The notes under the pieces were generated by a model, which worked only from the letters and a program-made list of their open reading frames with translations, had not been told where the DNA came from and did not search any database. A stretch of 64,000 nucleotides of DNA from Saccopteryx bilineata (lineage: Eukaryota > Chordata > Mammalia > Chiroptera > Emballonuridae): contig NC_089495.1 in the NCBI RefSeq assembly GCF_036850765.1, forward strand, positions 201,501,847 through 201,565,846. Reading direction: 5' to 3'. Below, in pieces: positions 11,640-22,545 of the stretch. A program made the translations under genes and the position numbers. How positions within the stretch are numbered: position 1 is the first letter of the stretch; each line of letters opens with the position of its first letter.

Positions 11640-12200
11640 CCTACATGCCCTCCTCGTGCTGGGGACACTGTGGGGAACAAGGCAGCAAGGCCCCCGCCTG
11701 CAGGAAGCTCAGTCTTAAGAGCAAGACAGATACTAAGTAAATAAACAAACAAATGCAATTATAGATAGTGATACGGGCTGTCAAGAAAATTAAGGAGGGT
11801 AAGGGAACAGTGCCCTGCGGGCTCCTTTATGGGAGAGGACAGGTCCCTCTGAGGAGGTGACATTTGAGCCAAGACCTGAAATGCAGGGAAGAGTCAGAGA
11901 TTTGAGAGAAGAATGCTTCTGGGAAAGGGAACAGCAAATGCAACGACCCGGGCAGGGATGGGGTGGGTGACGAGCAGAGAGGAGGCCAGTGTGGCTAGAC
12001 ACCGTGACGGTAAGTCGAGATCATGTCCCCGAGGGAGGCAGGGCCTCACAGGTCCCAGGCAGGACTCTGGCTCTCAGCTGGACGAGGTGGGAGCCGCGGG
12101 AGGGTCTGGGGCAGGGGCGTGGTATGATCTGTTACATCTTCACAAGCTCTCTCCTGCCGCTGAGAACAGACTGGACGGAGGTGGAAGGGCGAAGGCCAGG
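11640..12200 (-). repeat. L2 LINE 3' part (antisense)
   Basis: The order matches reversed L2: 'ctggggacactgtggggaac', 'aagctcagtcttaaga', 'gaggtgacatttgagccaag', 'gggaacagcaaatgcaacga' and 'aggccagtgtggctagac'. Confidence 0.7.
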
Positions 12201-12644
12201 ACAACGGTTCAGGTGGGACGTGGTGGGGCCTGGATGAGGGTGGTAGGGACAGAGGGTCCCATGGCTGGGGTGCTCTACCCCTCCCCACACCTGAGATTAG
12301 TCTCCTTGGAGTCTGGGAATGACAGCGCTGAGGGCAGGAGCCTGGGAAAGGGTTGGCCAGGCTAGGAATAAGGGTGTGTTGAGGAGTTGGGGGTCCTAAA
12401 GCCTTCTGGCTCTAAGTCTAAGCAGTCTATTAGCCGAGGCCAGGGACTGCACACAGTGAGACCGATAGCCTGTTTTCGCCCAGGGAAAAGGCTGGGTCTG
12501 CGTCTGGCTCCCTTGATGCCTTGCTGTGCTACTACTGGCTGGTTTGCCTTCTCTGGGCCTTGCTTCCAAATCCACACCATCGGGGGAGCCCTCAGTCCTT
12601 GGCTGGTTCTACCTTTGCAAACTCTAAAGTGCTGTGCACCTGGC

Positions 12645-12840
12645 AGCGGCCAGAGTACAGGGCTGGGTCCGACAGCCCTGGATCCCTGCCCAGCTTTGCC
12701 TCCTCCTAGCTCTGTGACCTCACCTCTCTGAGCCTCAGTATCCTCATCTGTGAAATGGGGATATGAATAATAATGCTCCCTCTGGGGGATGCTGTGAGGG
12801 TTCAAGGAGCTGAGCATTCAAAATGCAGCACAGAAAGCTT
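12645..12840 (+). repeat. MIR (sense)
   Basis: It has 'tagctctgtgacctcacctc', 'tgagcctcagtatcctcatc' and 'tgtgaaatggggatatgaat' in order. Confidence 0.85.
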
Positions 12841-12904
12841 ATTGCTGTTAGTAATCCAGAGTGGAGAAGTAATTTGCGTGAGGACACAGAGCAAGATGAC
12901 AATA

Positions 12905-13080
12905 AAGATGGTGAAGGTAACTATCTTTTACTGAATACTTTATGTTCATCATCTCATTGATTCCCTACCACACTTTGAAGTAGAAATGATCACCTTCCTG
13001 TGGTAAATCAGGGAAAGGCTCAGGGTGGAGGTGACTTGTCTCGGGTTCCTGTTGTCAGTGACAAGGCTGGGATGCACACC
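12905..13080 (-). repeat. MIR (antisense)
   Basis: Reverse MIR order: 'cttttactgaatactttatg', 'tcatctcattgattccctac', 'gaggtgacttgtctcgggtt' and 'caaggctgggatgcacaccc'. Confidence 0.75.
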
Positions 13081-13350
13081 CCAGTTCCCTACCCTCGGGG
13101 CTCTGGGGTCTATAGCAGTGGTATGGGTGCTCCTCAGGGCCCACAGCGTAGGCCAGGCAATGCCAGGCCCTGTCACTGCTCTCCAGCCTCAGGACATCGG
13201 TGGGCAGAGACACACAGGCAGCTTCGAGGACAAAGACTGAACAGAGCCCAGTGCAGACCACTCTACAGGGGCTGGGCCTGGAGGTCTGTCCTCAGTGGGT
13301 GCGGGGCCTCCGCCCAGCACCCTGACCTCCTGGCTGCCCACCACCCTCAC

Positions 13351-13465
13351 CTGGCTGATGCAGCTGGGGTCGTTGAGGCTGTCGCTGACCGGGTTGTAGT
13401 CCTCCTCCCAGCTCGGACACTTGGAGGGCAGCAGCATGTCCACAGAATCCAGGCGGTCCAGACTC
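13351..13465 (-). CDS. DLGAP4: DLGAP4 third coding exon
   Basis: The exon is 115 nt. The first base completes the arginine codon begun in the previous exon, followed by 38 codons reading SLDRLDSVDMLLPSKCPSWE and on to PSCISQ. It ends in phase 0. The acceptor gccag precedes 13465 and the donor is gtgagg at 13345-13350. The segment is acidic and serine-rich, with no enzymatic motif. It lies between the two groups of GK-binding repeats and probably acts as a linker. The exact match of phase and reading frame to both neighbours supports it. Confidence 0.95.
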
Positions 13466-13504
13466 CTGGCGGGGGTGGGGAGCAGGCAGGGCTCAGCCCA
13501 TGCA

Positions 13505-13575
13505 TTGTTCAGCCCGGGAAACTGAGGCTCAGAGGGGAACAGACTAGGCAAGGTCATTCAGTGGCAGAAGGGAAA
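13505..13575 (-). repeat. MIR fragment (antisense)
   Basis: It has 'ggaaactgaggctcagaggg' followed by 'caaggtcattcagtggcag', the reverse MIR core. Confidence 0.65.
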
Positions 13576-14049
13576 ATGGAAGTCACTGCCAGTCCGGGTA
13601 GTGGTTGGGGCGGGGGAAGGGGGGACAGTGAGCAAGGGAGCACTTTCAGCTTCCGGAGGCCTTGAGAGGCTGGAGGGTGCAGGAGGCCCTCGCCCGTCAT
13701 GTCTGCTGCAGCCACGAGGTGGCAGCACAAGCTTGCTTTTGACTGTTTTAAACCCAAAGTAGCCAGTACCAGCTCAATTCTACAGCCCCCTCCCCTGCAG
13801 GTCTGGGGCAATTTCAGAGACTTGACAGAGGAAGTGAGGTCAAGACCCACAGCACTGACTTCAGACTAGTGATGCCCAAAGGACATTAATTTCGACACGA
13901 CGTCCAGGTGGCCTCCACCTGGCCTGCAAAGACTCACCAATCTCCCTACGGCCCCTTCTCTTCCATCTTTCTCATATCTGCCTGACCCTCACCTTCCACC
14001 TCCTCTCCTCTAGGGATGAGGCCAGGCAGCCGATAGATCAAGATCTTGA

Positions 14050-14300
14050 TATAGATGGGCTTGGATTGGAATCCAGCTTCCTCGCTGGGTGACCACAGAC
14101 AAGCCATCACCCTTAAGTGTCAGTCTCCTCACCTATTAAGTGGGGATGACCCTGTGCCTGACTGCCGGGGTTGTGACGAGTAGGATTCAGTGCTGCAGGT
14201 TCAAGTGCGCGGGGTGGGGTGGGGGCAGAGGTCCCAGAGTGCAGCAGGCGCTAACGGACGCGCCCATTACTAGTACTACAATATTATTGATTCCCTCTTA
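14050..14300 (+). repeat. MIR (sense)
   Basis: It has 'tggattggaatccagcttcc', 'tgggtgaccacagacaagcc' and 'ctcctcacctattaagtggg'. The 3' part is weak. Confidence 0.65.
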
Positions 14301-14339
14301 CTCAAGACCTGTGCCCCCATCCTGACCACCTCTCCAACC

Positions 14340-14450
14340 TCAGGGCCCACTGGTCAGTCACCAAATTGTAGGATCTCAGGTCTTAGATCACCCAGCTCAG
14401 CTCCCTCACTTAAAGATGGGGAAACTGAGGCTTCGAGAGGGACTGACTTG
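14340..14450 (-). repeat. MIR/L2 fragment (antisense)
   Basis: It carries 'ggggaaactgaggcttcgag', a reversed MIR core. The remainder is too diverged to classify. Confidence 0.45.
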
Positions 14451-15592
14451 GGACTGGCCGGTGGTGTCCTGAATTGCTCCCTGCGGGCCATTCCCGGCCT
14501 TCAGCCTCGTGAGACCCCTGGCTTCTCCCCTCCTCGTCACCTGACCTGTTCTCTTGTCTCTGTCTCAGCCTCCTCCATGAAGCCTTGGTTCACAACCCCA
14601 GTAGCCGGAAAACTAGGACTAAGCTTGTTTTCTTGAATTCTTCTGAGTCTTTCTGTTGTTTGTTGCTGCCTTTCTTTTGCTTTTCTTCCTCAGTGGGCTC
14701 TGAATCGCCTGTTCCAAGTTTCTCCTGTTTTGCACTCAGTGCGCAGACTTTCTGTACCCCCCCCCCCACTTTCCTTGCTGTCCTAACCCCCCGGGGACCT
14801 CTGCATGGGGAAGCCTCACCTCTCTCTCACGGTTTAACTGCTGCATGCTGTGGGCACGTTACCTCGGCTCAGACTTTCACTAACTCTTCCAAGTCTCAAA
14901 GTGACAGGATAAGGTGTGAAGAGTGGAATTCCAGGCAGGGTGATGATGGGCCAGGTGAAGGCTTGTCTGTTTCCCTTTGATTTCTGGCTCCTCCCACCTC
15001 CCCAGTCCTGCAGCTCACCACAGGGCACGGGCAGAGGGGCCACTGACCTTTCCTGGGCAGGGCTGGCCTAAGTGGTGGGCACGGTCCCCTGACCTGAACT
15101 AAACTAGACTGTCTTCTGGGGCGGCTCCCCTATGACACTGGAACTCACCTGGGGAGGTAACTGCTATGGGTAGGGTTTACCTGAGCCAGTCACTCTAGAG
15201 AGGCGCTCCTTCTAATTTACCAAAGATTGAGGCTCACCTGTGATCAGAACTTAACTGTGGGGGGCTTATGGGGTGGTTCACCAAATGGAGGGGCTCTCCA
15301 AACTCAACTCGTCAAAGTGTAAGGGGCAACCTAAGGATGGGATGTCAGGAAGGGGACTAACCCGAGGACGAGTTTACCTAGAAGTTCTGGATCATTGTGG
15401 GTTTGGGTTCACCTGGGTCTGACTGAGGCAAGATTCATCCGTGGGTCTGGGGTCTCTGGGGGCAGCAGCCAGGGAGGAAGTAGAGGTTCCCAGGATAGAG
15501 GCATAACTAGGAGGGGCTCGCCTAGGGCGGGGCTTCCAGAGGCAGGACTCGCCTGGGGGGCGGGGCTCCAGGGGGAGGGCCCGCGCGCTCAC

Positions 15593-15834
15593 CTGCGGGG
15601 GTTACTCTGCTCACCCAGCGACTGCTGAGTGGCCCTCAGGTAGCTCTGGCGCCTCGCTGCGGTCTTGGGTGAGGGCTTGGGGCTGCCGCCAGACTCATCG
15701 CTGTCCTCGTCGCCCATGGCCTTGATGTAGCTGCCGCTGCGCATGCGTCGGCACGGGATGTGGCCCTCGGGTGTGGTGTCCGCCTCCCGTGGGGATAGCA
15801 GTGCAGTGCTCCACTCACCGCCACCGCCGGGCAC
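15593..15834 (-). CDS. DLGAP4: DLGAP4 second coding exon, with two GK-binding repeats
   Basis: The exon is 242 nt, 80 codons plus 2 nt, starting VPGGGGEWST and ending SNPR plus a split arginine codon. It carries two copies of the arginine/serine/tyrosine motif of the family's 14-residue repeats: RMRSGSYIKAM (about residues 362-372) and RRQSYLRAT (about 393-401). In GKAP proteins such repeats bind the MAGUK guanylate-kinase domain when the serine is phosphorylated. An acidic stretch GDEDSDES and SP/TP sites lie between them. The acceptor is ccccag before 15834 and the donor is gtgagc at 15587-15592. It is the most conserved block of the DLGAP family here. Confidence 0.96.
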
Positions 15835-18574
15835 CTGGGGATGGACGGAAAGGCCTCAGCGCACGCCCAGGGAGCCACCGGCCACTCAGCCTCGGCCTCA
15901 GGCTCATCACCTGGGTCAGGGCTCCCGGCCCTGAAGCTCTCTTGCTTCCCACCTCCGGAGTTCGGCTTTTGGTGCTGGGTGCTGCCATTGGAGCCACCCA
16001 GCAGCCGAGGGCTCAGGCTGGGAAGGAGAGCTGGACTCCGGAGTAGGCGCTGCTGCAGCTTCACTGTGGGTCTTCAGCAAGTCCCTGCCCATCTCCGACC
16101 TCAGATTTCTCCATGGATCCCAGACTGGGTGCCCCAGCCAGACGGCCCAAGGCTGTCTGATCACAAAGGCCTCCACTGCAGCGGCCTCTCGGAGCAGCCA
16201 CTGTGCGCCCATCACCTCGCCGCCATCTCAGAGGATGGCTCATGATCCCACTGCACAGATGAGAACGGCAAGGCCTGAGGGAGGCCCCCAGACCTGACAC
16301 CGAGAGCCTGGCCCTAGGATGGTGGAGAAGGACAGGTCAGAGGACCCTGGCACATCAGTATGGGGGCAGCCAGTCACAATTCCACATCACACAGGAGGAT
16401 AAACTGAGGTACTGGAGAGCTGGCTTTCAGGAGTGGAGCAGCCACTCAGTAAGCTGGAAAAGAGGCTCAGTTTTCCATGTGAACCTCGGGGATCCCACCC
16501 AGGGAAGGGGGCTGTGATAAGGACAAGTGAAACCACATCTGTGAAGGCAGCCCTGGTACCCAGTGGTTACGGTGGCAGAAACCAACACAGAGGGGGCTTC
16601 CTTCATCCTTCCAGGGCCGGGCTCTGCCCGCTGCTCCAGGGCAGCGCCTGCAGCCTACAGCCCTGTTCGGCTAACACACACGGACATGCACATGCAGCGG
16701 ACGGTCACCTCGCGATGAATGAGCATGCACAGCCCAGCCAGAGTACACAAGCCTCGTCACGTGTACACAGCTGAGAGCGAGCACGCTTTCCCACCCACAC
16801 CCACCTCACCGAGGCTGCGCCCCAGCAGCCCCTACATCCCGTGTACACCCCCAACAAGTACACAACGTGAACACAGAGCATACTCACACGCCTCACACAT
16901 ACGCTAGCCACCACTGCACTGGGAACACATCTCAACATGTGCGTAGCTCGCCGTGTCCCGCCTCAACACCTACAGCGGGCACACCCTCACTAGCCGGTGC
17001 TTCACCGTGCATGGCCAGGTACACGCGTTTGCAGTGTTCACGATATACCCTGCCTTCAATAGGTGCACAAATGCACACTCCCCAATCCCCGTGGCTGCAG
17101 AGACACCACATTCCTCTTGGTGTCCACATGGCCACTGACCAATTCCCAGCTGAGGGAGGGTCCCTGTCTGGGAGGGTCCCCACCCGAGGAGCTCCCCTCA
17201 GCCTTCCCGAACCCCCTTCCCCAGCTGACTGCCCAGCCAGTCATGAGAGCCTGCACATTCTGACCCCCCAAACGACTTGCTAGTCCAGCCTCCCTACCTC
17301 TCTACCTGTCCCTTGGGAAAGTGGCCTTGTATATCTCTGCTCAAAGCCCGTTGCTACCTCAACACAAGCAGGCAGCGCCACCTCAGGGCCGGCAGGCCAC
17401 CCGTTCCTGGTGTTTCGGAATCATTTCCGCCTGATCACACCAACCACACCACTATGAGAGGAAGCCAGGTCACAACACCTTCACTTATGTTTCTAAACTG
17501 GCAAGTGGACGGAGAGCCATACAAGCCTTATAAAATACTGCCGAGATGTCGTTTTCTCCCTACTGGAAAAAGAAATTGCTGTTTACCCCTTAGTCTCACT
17601 GTGAAATTTTACATAAAACAATGAGAACTCAGAGCTTTGTCAGACTTTGATGTTCATCTGGTTTGAAATGCATCTAACGTGTCCCTGATGGCTGGCCTAG
17701 CTTGCCCTGGCCTACTCCCCTGCCCCCACCCAGGGCAGGCCAGCTCACTGCCCACGCAAGTGGCCCCTTCCATCTTGACATGTACTAAAATCTGCTTCCT
17801 GTAACTCCCACCCACATCTGCTTGGGCTCTGCCCCCCTCCCTGCTCCTAAGACACCTGGGGGACGCTAGCAGCTGAGAGCTCTGAGCCTTATGCTCCTTC
17901 CCTTGAGTGTGGCCTTGGTGCATAATAAGCGCCTCAATAAACATTAGCATTTGAAAGAAAGAAGCTAGTAAACCCCAGAGTGGGTGAGGGCCTCTGCACT
18001 CCTACAGCCCTCCATGCTTGCTTACCTCCAGAACATTGTGTCACACTGACATGACTGTCTGACCATGTGTCTTTCTCTCCCAGTGTCCCAAGAATCGGGG
18101 CGACGTCGTATTTATTCCTAGCTCTGTTCATTTAAGTGTCCATCTGTTCACCTACCCCCCTCTCCTCCCCCATTCCTGAGCACTTCCTCTGTGCCAAACG
18201 CTGTCCTGGGCTTTGGGGACACAAAGCTGCCCCAGTTACGGTCCCTGTCCTCAGGGAGCCCCCAGTTTGGTGTGGTGGGAGTGGCAGGAGGGTGCAAGCT
18301 GAATGCCATGTGATTGGTCCTATCAGGGTAAATGGCACAGCTTCCTGATTTGTCTTCCAGATTAGTCTCTATTCATGGCTGGTCTCAGAAGGGCCCTAAT
18401 CAATGTCCGCTGAGAGCATGACCCGTGGGAGGACTCCCCTTAGGGACAGGTACCCCAGTGACTCATTTCCTCTTCCTGAGGGATTGACTTTCCAAGTGAC
18501 TCAGTGACACAGTTGGGCCTCACCCTGTGCCTTCCTCACACCCCTCACCCTGCCCTACCCTGGAAGGGACCCAC
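15835..18574 (-). other. DLGAP4: Intron between first and second coding exons
   Basis: It is mostly unique sequence with weak MIR traces near 16060-16290. A degenerate CA-rich stretch lies at about 16670-17070 and an L2-like piece at about 18160-18290. No exon or RNA gene was found. Confidence 0.8.
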
Positions 18575-19570
18575 CTGCAGGTAGTGGTAGGCTAGACCCT
18601 GGTGGCAGGATTTAGACTTTAGCAGGCTCTTATCCAAGGTGGCTGAGGTCTTCTGGCAGACCTCGTGGGCGTGGCTGAGAGTCAGAGTGGACCAGGAGCC
18701 CCTCTTGACATAGTTGGTGTCGGTGCCTACCCCGAGGCTGGGGCAGGAGGCCGGGGGCGCGGGCGCGGGGGGCGGGGCAGTCAGCTCAGCGGTATTGTTC
18801 TTGGCGGCTTTGAGCATGTGCCCGCTGATGGTGTTGTAGGCGTGCATGAAGTAACGCGGCTGGCTGCGCTCTGCCTGGCGGCCCAGCGTCATCAGTCCGG
18901 ACGCTGGTCCGCTGCGGAAGGCACCCCCCTCGCCGTCCAAGTTGTCATCGGAGCTCCACCAGCCCGAGATGTTGGAGCGGCTGCGCCGTTTGGGCTCCCC
19001 GGCCTTGGCCCGCTCCTTGCTCTTGGCCCTCCGGCCCTTGCCGTCCTCCAAGCCGCCTTTCTTGCCGCCGTTGGCACCGATCTTGCCTGCCGCGCCCTCC
19101 AGTGAGGGTGCCTTGGTGAAGAAGAGCCTCTGGACGGAGTGGACCAGGTGGCGGATGCGACCGGGGCTCTCGCCGCGGGCCTTGGCCTCGCCGCGGGGGA
19201 ACTGCAGGGTGCTGAAGCCATCGCGGTGGATGGGCAGCTGCTTCTCAAACTGGTCCAGGAGGTTGGCGGGCAGCCGGTTGATCTTGGTGGCCTGGGCATG
19301 GCTGGGGAAGGGGCTCTCCTCCGGCACCTCGAAGTGGGAGTTGTAGTGGATGCGCGGGAAGGTGCTGCTGGGCGGTGGCAGCTGGTTGTTGAGCGGGAAG
19401 AGGCCGTCCCCTGGCAGAGCGTTCTGTCCGGGGAAGCGAGCCTCGCGGGCGAAGGCCTCCGTGGGCGACAGCAGGTAGGGGTTGCGGTCAGGCCCTGCGA
19501 ACAGGGGCTCGTGTGGTGGGTCCAGGCTGTCAGAGAGGTGGCGGGGGCGGCTGTCACCGAGGCCTTTCAT
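18575..19570 (-). CDS. DLGAP4: DLGAP4 first coding exon (residues 1-332)
   Basis: This exon encodes the N-terminal third of the scaffold, 332 complete codons (phase 0 at its end). The start is the ATG at 19568-19570, the first ATG in the exon, with A at -3; it gives MKGLGDSRPRHLSD, the usual DLGAP4 start. Family landmarks are PANLLDQFEKQLP (101-113), SPGRIRHLVHSVQRLF (135-150), a basic stretch (179-199), WWSSDDNLD (204-212), a proline-rich run (265-273) and the end LAYHYLQ. The donor is gtgggt at 18569-18574. The serine/arginine-rich part is probably phosphorylated in the cell, which is inferred from the family. The exon is CpG-rich, so long open frames appear on the opposite strand; these are composition artefacts. 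Confidence 0.97.
18650..19560. other. CpG-rich island over the first coding exon
   Basis: CG dinucleotides are dense through the first coding exon compared with the surrounding intron, so the stretch would probably qualify as an intragenic CpG island. It may simply reflect GC-rich coding sequence. No TATA box or start-site signature was recognised, so a promoter role is not claimed. Confidence 0.55.
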
Positions 19571-19644
19571 GGTCCCAGCCCTTGGGGCAGGGGCCGTCAC
19601 CCTAGTAGGGTGCCCGGGTCGCCTCTCCCGGGCAGTGGCTCTCC
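19571..19644 (-). other. DLGAP4: 5'UTR part of the first coding exon, with splice acceptor
   Basis: Upstream of the ATG the minus strand runs 74 nt to a good acceptor, a pyrimidine-rich tract ending tctctccccag before 19644. The presence of an acceptor means at least one non-coding exon lies further upstream (to the right). The segment has no other ATG. An in-frame GTG at 19598-19600 is not a credible start. Confidence 0.8.
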
Positions 19645-20454
19645 TGGGGAGAGAAGACAGAAAGGGGTCAGCTGGATTTGGAGGGGACAGGGTGCCGGGA
19701 AGGTCAGCCAGACCCCTACAGAGGTCAGGCTTGGGAGGATTTCTAAAGAGTCCTGGCCGGCCCTAAGTGTGGTACAAACGGAGGCCCACATACTGTGTGT
19801 ATGAATAAAAGTTAGCAAACTGTTAAACAAAGTATCTTCTATTCTCCTACCTTGACAAATATATCTGCATGAGGTTCGAACTCAGACTTCTTGGTCTGCT
19901 CTGAATTCCACGGAGGAATGTGACGGAGGGAGCTGCCTGCCCTCCCTTTTCCTCCCGTCTCTGACTCTGCCCCTCTCCGTAAGGAGCCACACACGTGGGC
20001 TTCCCAAGTTCACTCTACCGGCCCCCAAAACAGCCACCCCTCAGGCCTGGGGAGGGTCCCACTGGCACAGGGAAGATCCCATGCTGGGCCTGGAAGTAAG
20101 GGTCCAGTGGCTGAGGCAGGACTGGGCCCCACACTTCTATTCCTCTACATAGCTGCTTTGCAACTGTCACCCCAAGCTCCCTGGTCCCAAACTCTCAAGG
20201 ATCTGAGAATTAGTTCCTTGGATCCAGCCAATTTCATGACCAACAGTGCCCTAGGCCTTCCGGAGAAGGCTGCAGAGTTTCTATGTATTGACTCCTTCCC
20301 CTGTTCTAGGAGCCTGAAGCCCCACCCTCCTGGACACAGCACCGTAGGGACGGTGAGCAGCCCCCTCGGAAACATTTCTGCTTCCACCCGGAGGCTTGTC
20401 AGAGCCTTTATCCCCTGCCTTTATGCCCTGGGGCGGGGGGGGGGGAGTCTGCTG

Positions 20455-20590
20455 ACTTACAGCATTATCTTCACTACACCCTATCCTCACATGAGGACAG
20501 CCACATGAGGTGGGGGACCATTAATTCTATTTTAGAGATGGGGAGAGGGAGCTGTAGTCAAGTGAAATAGGTAACTCAGACTTCAGCCAG
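20455..20590 (-). repeat. MIR fragment (antisense)
   Basis: It has 'tatcttcactacaccctatc', 'attttagagatggggagag' and 'agtgaaataggtaactcaga', a decayed reversed MIR. Confidence 0.45.
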
Positions 20591-21335
20591 CAGCAGCTCC
20601 CTCTGGGAAAACCTCTTCTTGGAAATAGTTTCAGGAAAATGCAAAACCACCCCCTAACCTCCTGCCCTTTGCTTGGCCTCCTGCATCCCCTGGGGACCCC
20701 AGTGACCCCTGGGCTCAGGGACCAGCCTCTCCGCACTCCTGCCGGAGAACTGTGTGTGCAAAAACACGCCCTTGTGCTGCTCAGGTAAGGCCGGCGACAC
20801 TGAAAATAGAACTGTTTGCAAATATGGCTCTACTCACTGGGCAAGGGTCTGAGTCCTTCACAATGCCACAGTGGACCAGGCTGGCCACCAGGAGAGGACA
20901 GCGGCAAGCCCTGCCCCAGAAGGGCACACTATCCTCAGTCCTCCCCGCCCAGGGCACCTTCCTCCAGCCCTCCCAGGGGGAAGCTGCCTTCAGTCTGACA
21001 TCAGAGGTCCTCCTGACGCCAGGAACCCAGGGCTGCTCTAGGAGGACTGTGCGAGCCTGAGCCCACGGCTGCCGCTCCCAGCCTCCGACTGTGTGTCTGC
21101 CACGCGGGGTGGGGGGTGGGGGGCAGGAGGAGGAAGTGAGGGAAGGTGGGGGAAGATGGGGGAAGGTGCTCAGGGAACTGTGAGGTTCTGGCCTGTGCTG
21201 TTCCCTGGGGGACAAACCCCACCCCGAGTCCTGGTGGTCTCAGCTGGTGAGACCCCTCGCCTGGCTTGTAGGGAAGGTGTTACACAGGTGCCTACTTGGA
21301 GGACTAGAGGAGAGTGGGGGCTGCCACCTTCAGGG

Positions 21336-21856
21336 CAGTGGTGGGATTCAAATAATTTAACAACTGGTTCTCTGCCCTCATGACCGTTTTAGGTATAAAA
21401 GAATGATACACCAAAAGGTAATTTATTATTTCATGCATGTAATACTTAAATAAAAACAATAAAAGAGGTACACAAAACTAGATTATGTTATAAGAAAAAG
21501 TTTTGAAATATTAATAAAAATATCAAATAATAAATAATGCCTAACAAAAAACAATAAAACTGTTATTTAAGATACTTCCATATTGCTTCTTGATTGGCGT
21601 CCTCACTTGCAATTTTTTCACCTACGGACGGAATGAACATGGCCACCGGCGCTTAGAACACACTGTTGCACAGATGAATGTTAAAAAAGAGTAAGGAATG
21701 TAAATGTGAGCTTTCCACATCAGGCGGCTGCCCAGGCGCCCGCCTTAGAGAGAACCTTGATTACAAGTGCCATTTTAACAACCGGTTTGCTGAACTCAAC
21801 AAAAAATTAGGGATCGGTTCTGCCGAACTGGTGAGAGTGGCTGAATCCCACCACTG
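21336..21856. mobile_element. 521-bp non-autonomous hAT element
   Basis: The ends are inverted: cagtggtgggattca at the left, tgaatcccaccactg at the right. Further inward the left reads 'aacaactggttctctgcc' against 'ggttctgccgaactggtg' at the right. An 8-bp target-site duplication flanks it: cttcaggg (21328-21335) and cctcaggg (21857-21864), one mismatch. The interior is AT-rich and non-coding. An 8-bp duplication is the hAT hallmark. Confidence 0.88.
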
Positions 21857-22139
21857 CCTCAGGGAGACCTGCACAGACCAACTAGATGCTTTGACAACCA
21901 CAAGTGACCTCCCAACTTCTGTCCTTTCTGTGACTGGGCCCTCATTGTCAAGAGTCTCTTCCTCTGGCTCTGGGACCCTGCGTATCTATCCTCCTGTCCC
22001 ACCTTAAATGCCGGTACGTCCCAGGGCTTTGGGTGGGCCCATAGTGTCCCCACATCATTGAAATGCTCCAATGTCACCCAGTAGGGGCTCAAGCCAGACA
22101 CCTGGGCATCTCCCCGAGTTCTTCCCTCCCCTGACTTTC

Positions 22140-22545
22140 ATGTCCTTCCCCTAGTAACAGCCCGCACTGTGCCTGGCAGATGATTCTACCGCAGTCTCAG
22201 GTCCTGTGATTTAGGTGGAGCCAGTCCTATCCCAGAACCCCAGGTATAGACATATAACTTAGGCCTGGCCAATTGGAGCCCTACATCCCTGAGTACTGAT
22301 TGGCTCAGAGATGAAAACAGGATCCTTGCTAGCCAATGAGAATTGGCTCTGGGATTATGGCTGAACATTTGAGGAAGAGGTGCCTTCCTTTCTGTTAGAA
22401 CTGCTGTGGTTGGTATATTGTCAGCCCGGAGTCCTTTGTTAAAATCTTGCCTGGCGTCTCAGATACAAGAATCAAGAGACAATCTGCTTAAGTCTGAAAT
22501 GAGTTTCTGTGTCTTTCAACAAGAACTTGACTGATACAGGCCTCA
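22140..22545 (+). repeat. Unclassified old interspersed repeat
   Basis: The parts 'cctggccaattggagcccta' and 'gccaatgagaattggctctg', and the closing 'ttgactgatacagg', feel like a dispersed mammalian repeat of LTR or DNA type. The far end of the window (about 63640-64000) has a similar layout. No family name is claimed. Confidence 0.35.

Larger units (their letters stand above)
10842..13350 (-). other. DLGAP4: Intron between third exon and microexon
   Basis: It holds an antisense L2 remnant and two MIRs. 10860-11630 and 12210-12640 show nothing recognisable. Confidence 0.85.
13466..15592 (-). other. DLGAP4: Intron between second and third coding exons
   Basis: It holds MIR fragments (about 13505-13575, 14050-14300 and 14340-14450). 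14460-15590 shows nothing beyond a short C run at 14757-14767. Confidence 0.85.
1..19644 (-). other. DLGAP4: DLGAP4 gene, 5' coding half (partial)
   Basis: Five minus-strand exons join in frame into about 548 residues that match the N-terminal half of DLGAP4 (SAP90/PSD-95-associated protein 4). This scaffold of the postsynaptic density binds the guanylate-kinase domain of PSD-95-type MAGUKs and links them to SHANK. All visible acceptors end in AG and all donors start with GT on the minus strand. No frameshift or internal stop was seen. The family's C-terminal GKAP homology domain and PDZ-binding C-terminus are absent, so the gene runs off the left edge. The paralogues DLGAP1-3 differ clearly in the first coding exon; the start MKGLGDSRPRHLSD is the DLGAP4 form. 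Confidence 0.96.

Noticed and set aside
13000..13665. 221-codon plus-strand frame
   Set aside because: It runs through a reversed MIR and the antisense of the third coding exon.
19598..19600. Upstream in-frame start 10 codons before the DLGAP4 ATG
   Set aside because: The codon is GTG, not ATG, and the ATG at 19570 matches the family start with a suitable context.
18665..19804. Antisense open frames of 146 and 221 codons over the first DLGAP4 exon
   Set aside because: They mirror GC-rich coding sequence on the minus strand, show no recognisable domain and cross the splice acceptor region without own signals.
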